From: Izhakiella capsodis | GTDB taxonomy: Bacteria; Pseudomonadota; Gammaproteobacteria; Enterobacterales; Enterobacteriaceae | NCBI RefSeq assembly: GCF_900115045.1 | Contig: NZ_FOVC01000009.1 | Location: 68,115-132,114, forward strand | Reading direction: 5' to 3' | DNA length: 64,000 nt | In this document: piece by piece, positions 19,600 to 29,067 of the stretch | Position numbering within the stretch: position 1 is the first letter of the stretch | Layout: each line of letters begins with the position of its first letter | Translations under genes and position numbers: made by a program | Notes under the pieces: model-generated | What the model was told of the DNA's origin: nothing | Seen by the model: only the letters and a program-made list of their open reading frames with translations | Database searches by the model: none

Positions 19600-20175
19600 A
19601 TGAACCTCTATGCAACTATTATTCTGGCCCTTGGCATGTCGATGGACGCCTTTGCTGCCGCACTTGGAAAAGGCGCGACTCTGCATCGACCAGGCTGGAA
19701 AGAAGCCGTTCGCACCGGTCTGATTTTCGGTGTTATCGAAGCGCTGACTCCGCTTATCGGCTGGAGCATCGGTATCATTGCCAGCCAGTATGTAATGGCC
19801 TGGGATCACTGGGTGGCCTTTATCCTGCTATTTTTCCTTGGCAGCCGCATGGTGCTGGAAGGGCTACGTAAGAGAAATGCCGATGATCCGCTGCAAATAC
19901 CCCAGCGCCACGGTTTCTTCGTGCTGGCGACAACCGCGCTGGCAACCAGCCTGGACGCACTGGCCGTTGGTGTAGGCCTGGCGCTTCTTCAAGTTAACAT
20001 CATTACCACCGCGTTAGCTATCGGTGCAGCAACCACCATTATGGCGGCAACCGGCATTCTGCTCGGCCGATTTCTCGGCCCGGTCATGGGCAAAGGGGCA
20101 GAAATAATCGGTGGACTGGTGTTAATCTGCATCGGTGGTTCGATCCTGCTCGAACATCTTAATTTGCCAGGGTGA
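19600..20175 (+). CDS. mntP: Manganese exporter MntP
   Basis: Inner-membrane Mn2+ efflux pump (formerly YebN), 191 residues with six predicted helices, close to the 188 of E. coli. The two homologous halves each carry the conserved motif with acidic residues: MSMDAFAAALGKG near residue 13 and TSLDALAVGVGLAL near 116. It protects against manganese overload. The gene stands alone behind an MntR-type palindrome, and so lies close to the other divalent-cation locus of this window. Confidence 0.94.
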   Translation: MNLYATIILALGMSMDAFAAALGKGATLHRPGWKEAVRTGLIFGVIEALTPLIGWSIGIIASQYVMAWDHWVAFILLFFLGSRMVLEGLRKRNADDPLQIPQRHGFFVLATTALATSLDALAVGVGLALLQVNIITTALAIGAATTIMAATGILLGRFLGPVMGKGAEIIGGLVLICIGGSILLEHLNLPG

Positions 20176-21148
20176 ACAGGATAGCCGCAAAAAGGGGGCT
20201 GATACCAAAGGCGTGAGAATGATCACTAATCGGTTAGCCCACAGTGATTCTATCGCGCGTATTCTGCAAAAATTGAAAAAATAACGTGGCGCGCCTCTCC
20301 GCCTGTACCCACGTACTGTCAATCATTAACCAGTAGGTTGGCACTAACCGAAACAGACATCATTAATTCTTGTCTTTAATTATTTAAAGAAGAAAAATAA
20401 GTTAACGCAACCGCTCCCTTTTGACTCCATGCATTAAAACGAGCGATCAAACTCACCTGAACGCTATTGTTGTGACCCACAATTGGATGATCAAACGGCC
20501 CGTGGCTTCTTTTCTCATTTATCCTGTTTTTACACTGATTCATTCACAGAAAGACAAACTCCCCCTTCTTCCGACGAGTATTGATTGCCCGCTGCCCGAT
20601 AGCTAACTGTTACCGACCAGACATAATCAGAGGACATTAGCGGGCCACGCAACAGCAAATGAGACGTCTCAGTTGCAGAGCACCGAAAGCCTGGTGCAGC
20701 AGACAAGGCCGGATCAACGATATAGCGGGGCATCATCCGAGTTTTTTAGACCTTCATTTATAGTCGCCGAAAAAAATACAATGAATTTATAGCCTATATA
20801 AATTCCATTGTGTTTTCCATGTGAAATGCCGGGCTCTCCATTCATCACTGCGGCAAATCTACGTTAAAAAGAAAAACCTGGAATAAAACCCACTTTCACC
20901 CACGACAGAAGGTTTCTTACTCGTTATGAAAACTTCATGTTAATTTATTTAACGAATTTACTTTTAAAAAAGTAAATCATCGCTCGACTATCAACGTCTA
21001 AAACGTAATAACGCCTCACACCTTCCCTATTTGTTTATATCCTGACATATTTACTTAACACTAAAAATATTTTATGTTTTCTCGGGAAAAAATAAGAAAC
21101 GTTTTTTACTGTCAGGATAGCAGTGAAGATCACAAAGGAATGTATTTC
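20176..21148. other. Long intergenic region before the cdi locus
   Basis: Nearly 1 kb without a recognised gene. Its second half, from about 20750, is distinctly AT-rich and probably holds the cdiB promoter. A 21-codon frame at 20220 (MITNRLAHSDSIARILQKL and two more Lys) and longer minus-strand frames have no supporting ribosome site or familiar text. No terminator pair or repeat was found. Confidence 0.45.
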
Positions 21149-22876
21149 ATGTTTTGCTTGCCTTTCAGAAACGGGTCGATTGATTTACTTTTTCCCCTCC
21201 GCGTCCCACTGGCGTTTGCCGCACCGCTTCACCCATCGGCTTCATCGATGAGCCACTCTCTGACGCAACCTCAGGCAAAGCTGGACAACCCACTCATTCA
21301 TCAACTAGAACAGCAGAAGGCCCTGGAGCGGCAGCTTAAGCCTGAAACCCCGGACATACGGCTATCGGCCCCCTCCAGCAGCTTCTCAGGTCTGATTTTC
21401 CCTGCTGAAAAGCCCTGTTTCAGACTTGATCGGGTCGAGCTGGAGGGTGCCGGCGCGATGCCGCACTGGCTCCCTTTGCAACGACTGGCGAACCAGGCAG
21501 TGGGCCAGTGCCTCGGTGTTCAGGGCATTAATTTATTGATGCGTCAGTTACAAAACCGCCTGATCGATCATGGCTACGTCACTTCGTGCGTGCTGGCACC
21601 GGCGCAAAACCTCAAAAGTGGCACCCTGCATCTGCGCATTCTTCCCGATATCATTCGCCACGTTCGCACCATGCCTGATAGCGGCAACTGGCTCACACTC
21701 TATAGCGCGTTTCCGCCCTATGCCGGTAATCTGCTGGATCTGCGTGATATCGAACAGGGGCTGGAAAATCTACAGCGACTACCCAGCGTGCAAGCGGAAA
21801 TGGAAATTGTGCCGGGCGACACACCGGGCGAAAGTGATATCCAGTTGCGCTGGAAGCAAGCAAAAATCTGGCGCGTCGTCGCCTCAGTCGATGACTCCGG
21901 CACCAAAGACACCGGCCGCTATCAGGGCGCACTGCCGCTGTTTTTGGAAAATCCCTTCTCACTTAGCGATCTGTTCTATTTGTCCGGTAGTCACGACATT
22001 AACCTCAAGGGCGATAAAGGAACCCATAATCTTACAGCACATTATTCGGTGCCTTTTGGCTACTGGATGGTCGGCGTAACGGCCAGTGATTACCATTACC
22101 GTCAAACGGTCGCCGGGTTAAATAACGACTATCAGTATCGCGGTATGAGCCGTAATCTGGACTTTCAAGTCAGCCGCGTACTGCACCGTAGCGGCAGCCA
22201 GAAAACCAGTATCAGCGTTGACCTCATCGCCCGCGAATCACGTAACGCTATTGTTGATACTGAAATCGATAATCAACGCCGGCGCATTACCCGCTGGCGT
22301 GCAGGACTCCAGCATCGTCACTACATTGGCAGCACCACACTGGATGCCGGCATCAGCTATCAACGAGGCACCCGCTGGTTAGGCGCACTGGATGCGCCGG
22401 AAGAAGCCTTCGGCGACGCGACCGCTCTGAGCACAATTATCCCGTACAGCCTACAGTTAGACCTGCCCTTTCAGCTGGCGAATCAACGCTTCCGCTACAA
22501 CGCCCAATACCTGCGCCAGACCAGCAATACCCCGCTGACACCGCAGGATCAATTCGCCATCGGCAACCGCTGGACGGTACGCGGCTTTGATGGTGAACGC
22601 TCGCTGAGCGCCAGCCGCGGCTGGTTCGTGCGCAACGATGTTGCCTGGCAAACGCCACTCCCACAGCAGGAGCTGTATCTCGGCGTCGATTATGGTGAAG
22701 CGGGTGGAAAAGATGCCGACCTGATCGGCCATCATCTGGCGGGCAGCACGCTGGGCCTGCGTGGCGCAGTTTCCAGCATCCGCTATGATCTCTTCGTTGG
22801 CGTGCCGCTGTCTAAGCCTGCTGGCTATCGTACCAGCCCGGTCACACTCGGCTTTACGCTGAGCTGGAGCTACTGA
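21149..22876 (+). CDS. Two-partner secretion outer-membrane transporter (CdiB/ShlB family)
   Basis: TpsB transporter that exports the large CdiA/haemagglutinin partner across the outer membrane. 575 residues: signal peptide ending near LAFA, a plug-helix region rich in Gln and Leu, POTRA domains from about residue 90 (CFRLDRVELEGAG) to 240, then a 16-strand beta barrel ending in an aromatic residue (LSWSY). The barrel motif VRGFDGERSLSASRGW, part of the conserved loop L6 signature (VRGY/F), is near residue 483. The start at ATG 21149 has AAAGGA 9 bases upstream; ATG 21074 would give an odd leader. The stop overlaps the next start (TGATG). Confidence 0.9.
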   Translation: MFCLPFRNGSIDLLFPLRVPLAFAAPLHPSASSMSHSLTQPQAKLDNPLIHQLEQQKALERQLKPETPDIRLSAPSSSFSGLIFPAEKPCFRLDRVELEGAGAMPHWLPLQRLANQAVGQCLGVQGINLLMRQLQNRLIDHGYVTSCVLAPAQNLKSGTLHLRILPDIIRHVRTMPDSGNWLTLYSAFPPYAGNLLDLRDIEQGLENLQRLPSVQAEMEIVPGDTPGESDIQLRWKQAKIWRVVASVDDSGTKDTGRYQGALPLFLENPFSLSDLFYLSGSHDINLKGDKGTHNLTAHYSVPFGYWMVGVTASDYHYRQTVAGLNNDYQYRGMSRNLDFQVSRVLHRSGSQKTSISVDLIARESRNAIVDTEIDNQRRRITRWRAGLQHRHYIGSTTLDAGISYQRGTRWLGALDAPEEAFGDATALSTIIPYSLQLDLPFQLANQRFRYNAQYLRQTSNTPLTPQDQFAIGNRWTVRGFDGERSLSASRGWFVRNDVAWQTPLPQQELYLGVDYGEAGGKDADLIGHHLAGSTLGLRGAVSSIRYDLFVGVPLSKPAGYRTSPVTLGFTLSWSY

Positions 22877-23412
22877 TGCGCTGGCAAAACTATCTGATTA
22901 GCGCACCGTTTCTGCTGGGTAATGCGCCTGGCGAAGCAGAAATATTGGGTGCCGCCGTATGGTTATGGATGCATTCCCCCATGCACAGGGACACGCCATT
23001 AAGTGCGCTACCAAATCTGCTTTTGCCGATTATCAAATCAGAGCAATACGTTCTGGCCAGCCGCGATAACCAACCCGTTTTTTTTTGTAGCTGGGCATGG
23101 ATGGATGAGATCTCTGAGCGGCGCTATCTGGCGGAGCCGACCATTATGACCCGTCAGTCTGACTGGACCAGCGGTGATCGCCTGTGGATTCGGGACTGGA
23201 TTGCGCCTTTTGGCGATACCGCTCGCATGCGTCGGCTGATACAGACCGAGATATTTCCCTATCACTGTATACGCTCGCTCTATCATCGCGGTGCGCTCAA
23301 AGGTCAACGCGTGATGGACTTCAGAGGAAGCCAGCTGAGCCGGAAGCAGGCACGGATTTGGCGCCAACGGCATCCAGTCGCCAGCACGCAGTCGGCAGAA
23401 CAAGGACGTTGA
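22876..23412 (+). CDS. Toxin-activating lysine acyltransferase (CdiC/HlyC family)
   Basis: A 178-residue HlyC-type acyltransferase, which transfers a fatty acyl chain from acyl carrier protein to lysines of a protoxin. It aligns readily with HlyC: ILGAAVWLWMHSPMHRD holds the catalytic His equivalent to HlyC His23, followed by YVLASRDNQPVFFCSWAWM and DWTSGDRLWIRDWIAPFGD with the conserved Asp. In class II contact-dependent inhibition loci such a gene (cdiC) lies between cdiB and cdiA, exactly as here. It overlaps cdiB by one base and is followed 1 base later by the cdiA start, so the operon is tight. Confidence 0.88.
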   Translation: MRWQNYLISAPFLLGNAPGEAEILGAAVWLWMHSPMHRDTPLSALPNLLLPIIKSEQYVLASRDNQPVFFCSWAWMDEISERRYLAEPTIMTRQSDWTSGDRLWIRDWIAPFGDTARMRRLIQTEIFPYHCIRSLYHRGALKGQRVMDFRGSQLSRKQARIWRQRHPVASTQSAEQGR

Positions 23413-23413
23413 T

Positions 23414-25536
23414 ATGAATAAAACCGCTATCGGATCAATTTCAACCAGGCGCGCGGACTGCTGATGGTGGTCGCGGAAATCGCCAAGGCCTGCCACTGCG
23501 TCGTTGCATCGGTCACGCCCGGACAGATGCTTAAAACCCTCACCGCCACCCTCACCCCGATCGGTCTTGCGCTACTGCTGGCAGCCAGTGCCGTGGGCCT
23601 GGCTCAGGCTGGCGTGGTAGCAAACAGCGCCGCACCGGGGAATCAGCAGCCAACGATTATCAGCAATGTTAACGGCACACCCCAGGTTAATATTCAGGCA
23701 CCCAGCGCAACGGGCGTTTCCCATAATCGCTACAGCCAGTTTGACGTTGAACAGCACGGCCTGATACTCAATAACGCTCACCAAAATGTACAGACTCAGC
23801 TCGACGGCAGGGTGGCAAAAAAACCCTGGCTTGCCGGGGCCGAAGCGCGGGTCATTGTTAATGAAGTTAACTCTCGCGATCCGAGCCAGCTGAATGGTTT
23901 TATCGAAGTGGCTGGCCGCGAAGCAGAGGTGGTGATCGCCAACCCGGCAGGGATCACCTGTAACGGCTGCGGCTTTATTAATGCCAACCGCGCAACCCTT
24001 GCCACCGGCCAGCCGCAGATGCAAAACGGCCAGCTGACGAGATACGTTATTGATCGCGGTGAAATCGCCATCAACGGTACGGGCATGGACAGCTCGGCCC
24101 AGGACTATACCGATATTATTGCCCGCACGGTAAAGGTCAACGTCCGTCTGTCCGCCCAAAATCTGCGTATCACTACCGGGCGTAATCGGGTGAACGTGGC
24201 TCACCAGAAAATCAGCAGCCAGCAGGACGATAATCCACTCACGCCACAGCTGGCGCTGGATGTCCCCAGCCTTGGCGGCATGTATGCCGGCAAAATCAGG
24301 CTGATTGGCACCGAACGCGACGTCGGCGTTTCAGCGGGTAATATCACACTCTCTGCCGACGGCAGCAATGCCAACAGCGGCGCGATCTATGCCAGCGATC
24401 AGCTGGCGATTCAATCGCACAATCCGTTGAGCTACAGCAGGTCATTAGCCGCAGGCGGAAATCTGAACGCCTCAGCCGCGAGTATTACCAGCACCTCCGA
24501 CAGCAGTTTGACCGCAGGCTAGACGCCAAAAGACACGCCGTTGAGCGGTGGCAGCTTGACCCTGACCAGCGCCGGGCAACTGACTGCAGGCGGGAGAAAT
24601 CAGGCTGGCGGTGCTATCACGTTTAGCGGCAAGGGCGTTGATCTGGCGAACAGCATCACCGGGGCGCAAAATATCAGCGTTGACGTTGAGAATAACTGGC
24701 TGAGCGTTCAGGAAGCGGACAGAAAAGCGGTACTGGCGCGTAAAGAGAAATCCGGCGCTATTACCGCCGACGAAAAGCATGAGCCGGCGACCATCAGCCA
24801 GACAGACAAGTCCCGCGACCTGGCGATAAAAGCGGTCTGTACCGACGGTAATAAAGGTGGTTCCGTCTGCGGAGCGCTGATTGGTCCGGCTTAGGAAGCG
24901 CTAAATAAGTACAGTGAAAACGTCACTTACTCTTTGCTGTATAAAGACCTGCATCCTCAGGATGCGAAAAATCTGGAAAGCGAGTTGCAGTGACTGGATG
25001 CGGGCAGTATCAGCCGGGATCAGACGATAACGGCAATAGCGGAACAATCCGGGCAGAGCTGGGACAAAATGGCTGAACAATATGATTCAGCCATGCAGGC
25101 GCAGGCAATCGCCGTAGCACTGGCAGGCATGAAGGGCATTCAGATTAAACAGCCCACAACTGTCAGCAAATCCTCGGCGGATAAGAGTCTTAGTTACGTT
25201 GATGAACCACCATTTAATCCAGGGGGCACAGCAGGAGGTGCTCAGTCCTGGTCCACTGAAGGGCGTATCAAGTACGTAGAGCTTTCTACTCAAGGGAAAA
25301 TACGTTTTGTCCCAGACAGCAATTACTCTCCTTGCAACCCATTGCCAAGGGGGCCAAACAACGGTTACCTCGATAAATTTGGTAACGAATGGGTAAAAGG
25401 TTCATCTCGCACCGCCGGGCAGGCCTTTGAATGGGATGTGCAATTATCACCTAAAAGTAAAGCCCAACCTGGTTGGGCAACCAGAGATGGTTCTCACTTA
25501 AATATCTCTCTGGATGGAGGAATTACACATAAATAA
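23414..25536 (+). pseudogene. CdiA-type haemagglutinin/toxin, internally deleted and interrupted
   Basis: Remnant of a contact-dependent inhibition toxin. ATG 23414 has CAAGGA upstream, but one base is missing from the A run at 23419-23422: with it the text would be MNKNRYRINFNQARGLLMVV, the extended signal-peptide region. The frame then runs through the TPS domain (NPAGITCNGCGF, NRATLATG) to TAG 24520. The same frame continues past this stop and two more (24892 TAG, 24991 TGA) to 25536. The VENN motif (VENNWLSVQEADRK, 24685) follows shortly after the TPS domain, so the thousands of residues of repeat stick normally between them are gone. The C-terminal tip (LPRGPNNGYLDKFGNEWVKG, FEWDVQL, DGSHLNISLDG) resembles the Ntox17 toxin domain and is uninterrupted from 25069. 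Confidence 0.85.
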
Positions 25537-25538
25537 CC

Positions 25539-25781
25539 ATGAGACTCGTATTTATGGAAAATAGAATTGGTTTCTATCAAGAGGTAAAAATATCTCCTGA
25601 CTGCAAAGAAAAAAATAAGAAGTATGCAGATAAAAGAGGTGGTGTCATGGGGATAAGCGAAGAAGATGGGATCATTTATGGATACTCAATAAAACTTTAC
25701 GACGAGGAATATCTTTTATCCTTTGATAAAGATGAAGTTATCCCAACGGGTAAGCAGCTCATACAAGACGATTTTTACTGA
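25539..25781 (+). CDS. Immunity protein of the Imm31 type (CdiI)
   Basis: An 80-residue acidic protein starting 2 bases after the toxin stop. The text GGVMGISEEDG, YGYSIKLYDEE and PTGKQLIQDDFY follows the Imm31 family pattern (Gly-rich turn, central beta strands, PTGK and DFY end). ATG 25554 (MENRIGFYQEV) is an alternative, perhaps truer, start. It should neutralise the Ntox17-like tip, and its intact frame beside a broken CdiA suggests selection to keep immunity against neighbours that carry the same toxin. Confidence 0.78.
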   Translation: MRLVFMENRIGFYQEVKISPDCKEKNKKYADKRGGVMGISEEDGIIYGYSIKLYDEEYLLSFDKDEVIPTGKQLIQDDFY

Positions 25782-25850
25782 TTAACCAAAGCGAATGACC
25801 AAAAATTCGATCTCAATGGCTTTAATATTGGCGTCGGCTATAAATTCTAA
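25782..25850 (+). pseudogene. C-terminal scrap of an outer-membrane beta-barrel protein
   Basis: Directly after the immunity gene stop, 22 codons read LTKANDQKFDLNGFNIGVGY followed by KF and a stop. Alternating hydrophobic residues ending in Phe are the closing strand of an outer-membrane barrel (porin, OmpX/Ail or KdgM type). No upstream portion exists, so this is a fragment left at a deletion or insertion junction. Confidence 0.5.
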
Positions 25851-25874
25851 TTTAAAGCTGACATGGAATCTGGA

Positions 25875-25906
25875 CAAAACCGGATGCTATGGCATCCGGT
25901 TTTTTA
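25875..25906. terminator. Bidirectional terminator between cdi remnant and fhlA
   Basis: AAAACCGGATGC (25875-25886) pairs with GCATCCGGTTTT (25892-25903), followed by more T. The stem is strong, with A/T tracts on both sides, and sits between the convergent cdi remnant and fhlA. Confidence 0.88.
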
Positions 25907-25926
25907 TCGCCTACAGTTCACTGAGT

Positions 25927-28020
25927 TCAGAACAGTGCTTTTTTATCAATGCCAAACCGTTTCATTCGCGATAATAGGGTGGTACGTTTCAGCCCAAGCC
26001 GGGCGGCTGCACCTTTAGGCCCGGCAATCACCCCATTACTCTCTTTAAGCACCCGGACAATACGCTGATATTCATCCTCGCCGCTATCAGCATCTTCATC
26101 TTCTTTTCCCCCGATAGCACATGTACTCAGTGAGGGATAGGGTGACAAATCAGCATGCGACAGCTGCAATACGTTGCTGCGCGTCAGCAATACGGCTCGT
26201 TCAATGACATTTTCCAGCTCCCGCACATTGCCGGGCCACTCCATTTTGCTCAGCAGCTTCAGGGTCTGCGCCGGAATGCTGTCGACATTACGCCCCAGCC
26301 GACGGGAAATATTAAACGTAAACGCTTTCACCAACAGCGGGATGTCCTGCGGCCGTTCACGCAGCGGTGGAATGCGGATAGGAAAAACATTCAAACGGTA
26401 ATAGAGATCGCTTCTGAATTCCCGATCGGACACCATTTGTTTCAGATCGCGATTGGTCGCGGCGATCAGGCGTGCATTGGTGCGGATCACCTTATTGCTG
26501 CCGAGGCGCTCAAACTCCTGATCCTGCAACACGCGTAGCAGTTTGGGTTGTAATTCCAACGGCATGTCGCCCACCTCATCAAGAAACAGCGTGCCGCGAT
26601 CTGCCAGCTCAAAGCGACCAATGCGCTGGGCACTGGCTCCGGTAAAGGCACCGCGTTCATGGCCGAAGAGATCGCTTTCCAGCAGACCCGCCGGCACGGC
26701 CGCGCAGTTAAGTTTGACCATGCGTCGCTCGTTGCGTCCGCTGAGCTTGTGTATTGCACGGGCGATGAGCTCTTTACCGGTGCCCGTTTCACCGAGGATC
26801 AGCACCGTACTATCGCTCTGCGCGACCATTTCCACCTGCTTCATTACCGTCATCATCGGCTCGCTGCGTCCAATGATTTCGCCAAAGTTGCCAGCAATAT
26901 TATTTATCTGTTCGGTCAGCGCCAGATTTTCATCCAGCAAGCGCTCTTTTAGCCGGCGAATTTCCTGGTAAGCCAGCGCATTATCAACAGCGATCGCCAG
27001 TCGCTCTGCAACCTGACGTAGCAACTTGATATTAGACGCGCCGGTAAAGAGCGGTGAAACAGGATGTGAAAGTTTCAGCACCCCCAGCACCCTGTCGCTG
27101 AAGATTAACGGAAACAAGCACAGCGTCTGATCCACGCCACGCCACATCTCAAACAGCATGCGTTCATAGGGAGCTAGTTTATCCTTGCGATTGAGGATAA
27201 GAAAAAGGGATTCTTTGGATTTGATGACCTTTTCCGACAGCGTTCCCTTTTCGTCCACCTCAACCTGATCGTGTAACGGCGCGCTGTCGTCAATATAATG
27301 CGTTGAATAAAGGTTCAGCTTGCCTGGACTGCCGCTGCGCAACGCCAGGCTGATAGAGCTGAAACCGAAGTTCCGATGGATTTCACGCGCAACCTCGGCG
27401 ATCAACTCTTCGAGGTCCAGCTTAGACAGCACGGCATTGGTGATCGCCACCAGCAGACGAAAATCGTTGCGCTCCCGGTAAAGCTCGGCATAAACGTCAT
27501 CGCTCGCCCGGTGTGAAAGAATATGTTCCACGCCAAGAGTGATAACCAGCGCCAACGTTTGTAGTCCGGCAAGGTCTGACTCCGACCAGCGTCGCTCGGC
27601 ATTCAGCAAAAACTCGCAGCCACCAATGATTCTGCCCTGAGAAACCAGCGGCAGCAGGCAATAGTGTCGGAATGGGGGATAGGCATTCAGCTGGCTAAAC
27701 CTGGGCCAGTGCTCCCGGAACATCTCTTCTGGGTAGTAGAGCACGTCGGAATTTGACAGCGTAAGGTGTAGTGGGCCGCTAGCCAGCAGTGCATCATCGC
27801 AATGAAAAATAGCCTGCTGCTGATTATCCACGCTGTACAGACTGGCGCTCTGGTACTCTGCTTTCCATAGCAACAAGTTAACGTTATCGGCAAAGCCATG
27901 TTGCCTGACATACTCGCTAATCGCCTGCACCAGGGCGCTAAAATCAGGTTGTTGCAAAAGCGTGCGGGTTATTTCAAAAAAGCCCTGCTCGTTACCAGAA
28001 CGATTCGGTGTATACGACAT
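25927..28020 (-). CDS. fhlA: Formate hydrogenlyase transcriptional activator FhlA
   Basis: Sigma-54-dependent activator that senses formate and switches on hyc, hyp and fdhF promoters. 697 residues (E. coli 692). Two GAF domains fill residues 1-375. The AAA+ domain follows, with Walker A GETGTGKE at 410-417, the sigma-54 contact loop GAFTGA at 457-462 and Walker B LFLDEVGDM near 480. The C-terminal helix-turn-helix is AARLGLKRTTLLSRMKRFGI near 670-690. It is the last gene of the minus-strand hypABCDE-fhlA run, 31 bases after hypE, the same order as E. coli, so it is autogenously included in its own regulon. Confidence 0.96.
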   Translation of the reverse strand: MSYTPNRSGNEQGFFEITRTLLQQPDFSALVQAISEYVRQHGFADNVNLLLWKAEYQSASLYSVDNQQQAIFHCDDALLASGPLHLTLSNSDVLYYPEEMFREHWPRFSQLNAYPPFRHYCLLPLVSQGRIIGGCEFLLNAERRWSESDLAGLQTLALVITLGVEHILSHRASDDVYAELYRERNDFRLLVAITNAVLSKLDLEELIAEVAREIHRNFGFSSISLALRSGSPGKLNLYSTHYIDDSAPLHDQVEVDEKGTLSEKVIKSKESLFLILNRKDKLAPYERMLFEMWRGVDQTLCLFPLIFSDRVLGVLKLSHPVSPLFTGASNIKLLRQVAERLAIAVDNALAYQEIRRLKERLLDENLALTEQINNIAGNFGEIIGRSEPMMTVMKQVEMVAQSDSTVLILGETGTGKELIARAIHKLSGRNERRMVKLNCAAVPAGLLESDLFGHERGAFTGASAQRIGRFELADRGTLFLDEVGDMPLELQPKLLRVLQDQEFERLGSNKVIRTNARLIAATNRDLKQMVSDREFRSDLYYRLNVFPIRIPPLRERPQDIPLLVKAFTFNISRRLGRNVDSIPAQTLKLLSKMEWPGNVRELENVIERAVLLTRSNVLQLSHADLSPYPSLSTCAIGGKEDEDADSGEDEYQRIVRVLKESNGVIAGPKGAAARLGLKRTTLLSRMKRFGIDKKALF

Positions 28021-28051
28021 GCTTCCTGCCCAGAAAATTAAATTTTATTGA

Positions 28052-29062
28052 CTAACAGATCCGTGGCATCGGTTCATTATAGGGTAATTCGAGGCTGCGC
28101 CGTATGCCATAAAGTCCGGTGAGTCGAACGCCCGGGCGCTCTACAACCTCGCCAATTAATGCGGCATCCCGGCCAAGCGGATGCTGTTGTAATACGGTGA
28201 TGAGTTGCTCAGCGGCATCACGCGCCGCCACAATAATTAATTTGCCTTCATTCGCAAAATTTAACGCATCCAGACCAAGCAGCTCGCAAATACCCCGTAC
28301 AGACGGTTTTACCGGCAGCGCATTTTCATTAAGTTCAATACCATAGCCGCTGGCGGCAGTAAACTCATGGACAACAGCATTGACACCACCACGCGTGGCA
28401 TCGCGCAACGCTTTAACGCCAGGCTGATAGCGCAACAACTGAATTAATGTCGTCAGTACGGCGCAGTCGCTGACTAACGCACCCTCCATTCCCAGATCTT
28501 CACGCAGATTGAGTAAGGTAGCGCCGTGATCGCCCAGTGTACCCGTGGTCAATATGACATCCCCTTGCTGAATCCGACGTAAACCCCAGTCAATATGTTG
28601 TGGAATAGCGCCAAGCCCCGAAGTATTGATGAATATTTTGTCCGCCGCACCGCGTGGAACCACTTTAGTATCACCGGTTACAATGCTGATACCTTCGGCG
28701 GAAGCGGTACGCGCCATGCTGGAGACAATACGCTCCAACAGCGATAATTCCAGCCCCTCTTCCAGAATAAAACCGCAGGAGAGCCAACGGGGGATCGCGC
28801 CGCTCACGGCAATATCATTGGCAGTGCCGCACACGGCCAACTTGCCAATGTCGCCACCGGGGAAGAACAGCGGATCGATAACATAACTGTCGGTGGAAAA
28901 GGCCAGACGGTCACCCTGCAGCGTCAGCTGGTCTAGCGGAATACGCGCCTGATCTTCCATCTCCAGTAACAGTGGGTTAGCGAACTCTCGCATAAATAAG
29001 TCGGCAATGAGCTGCTGCATCGCTGACCCGCCGCTCCCCTGGGCAAGGGTTATCTTTTTCAT
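28052..29062 (-). CDS. hypE: Hydrogenase maturation protein HypE
   Basis: Carbamoyl dehydratase that turns the carbamoyl group received from HypF into the cyanide ligand of the [NiFe] centre. 336 residues, PurM-like fold, ending with the essential C-terminal cysteine (PMPRIC). The glycine-rich N terminus (LAQGSGGSAMQQL) and TDSYVIDPLFFPGGDIG are family signatures. It lies 5 bases after hypD and 31 before fhlA, co-transcribed. Confidence 0.97.
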   Translation of the reverse strand: MKKITLAQGSGGSAMQQLIADLFMREFANPLLLEMEDQARIPLDQLTLQGDRLAFSTDSYVIDPLFFPGGDIGKLAVCGTANDIAVSGAIPRWLSCGFILEEGLELSLLERIVSSMARTASAEGISIVTGDTKVVPRGAADKIFINTSGLGAIPQHIDWGLRRIQQGDVILTTGTLGDHGATLLNLREDLGMEGALVSDCAVLTTLIQLLRYQPGVKALRDATRGGVNAVVHEFTAASGYGIELNENALPVKPSVRGICELLGLDALNFANEGKLIIVAARDAAEQLITVLQQHPLGRDAALIGEVVERPGVRLTGLYGIRRSLELPYNEPMPRIC

Positions 29063-29067
29063 GATGG

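Noticed and set aside
19460..19600. yybP-ykoY manganese riboswitch before mntP
   Set aside because: The conserved GGGGAGUAG-type core was not found; only scattered CTGG/GGCC text is present.
20122..20736. Open frames between mntP and cdiB
   Set aside because: No ribosome site, no family resemblance and unusual residue composition; treated as chance frames.
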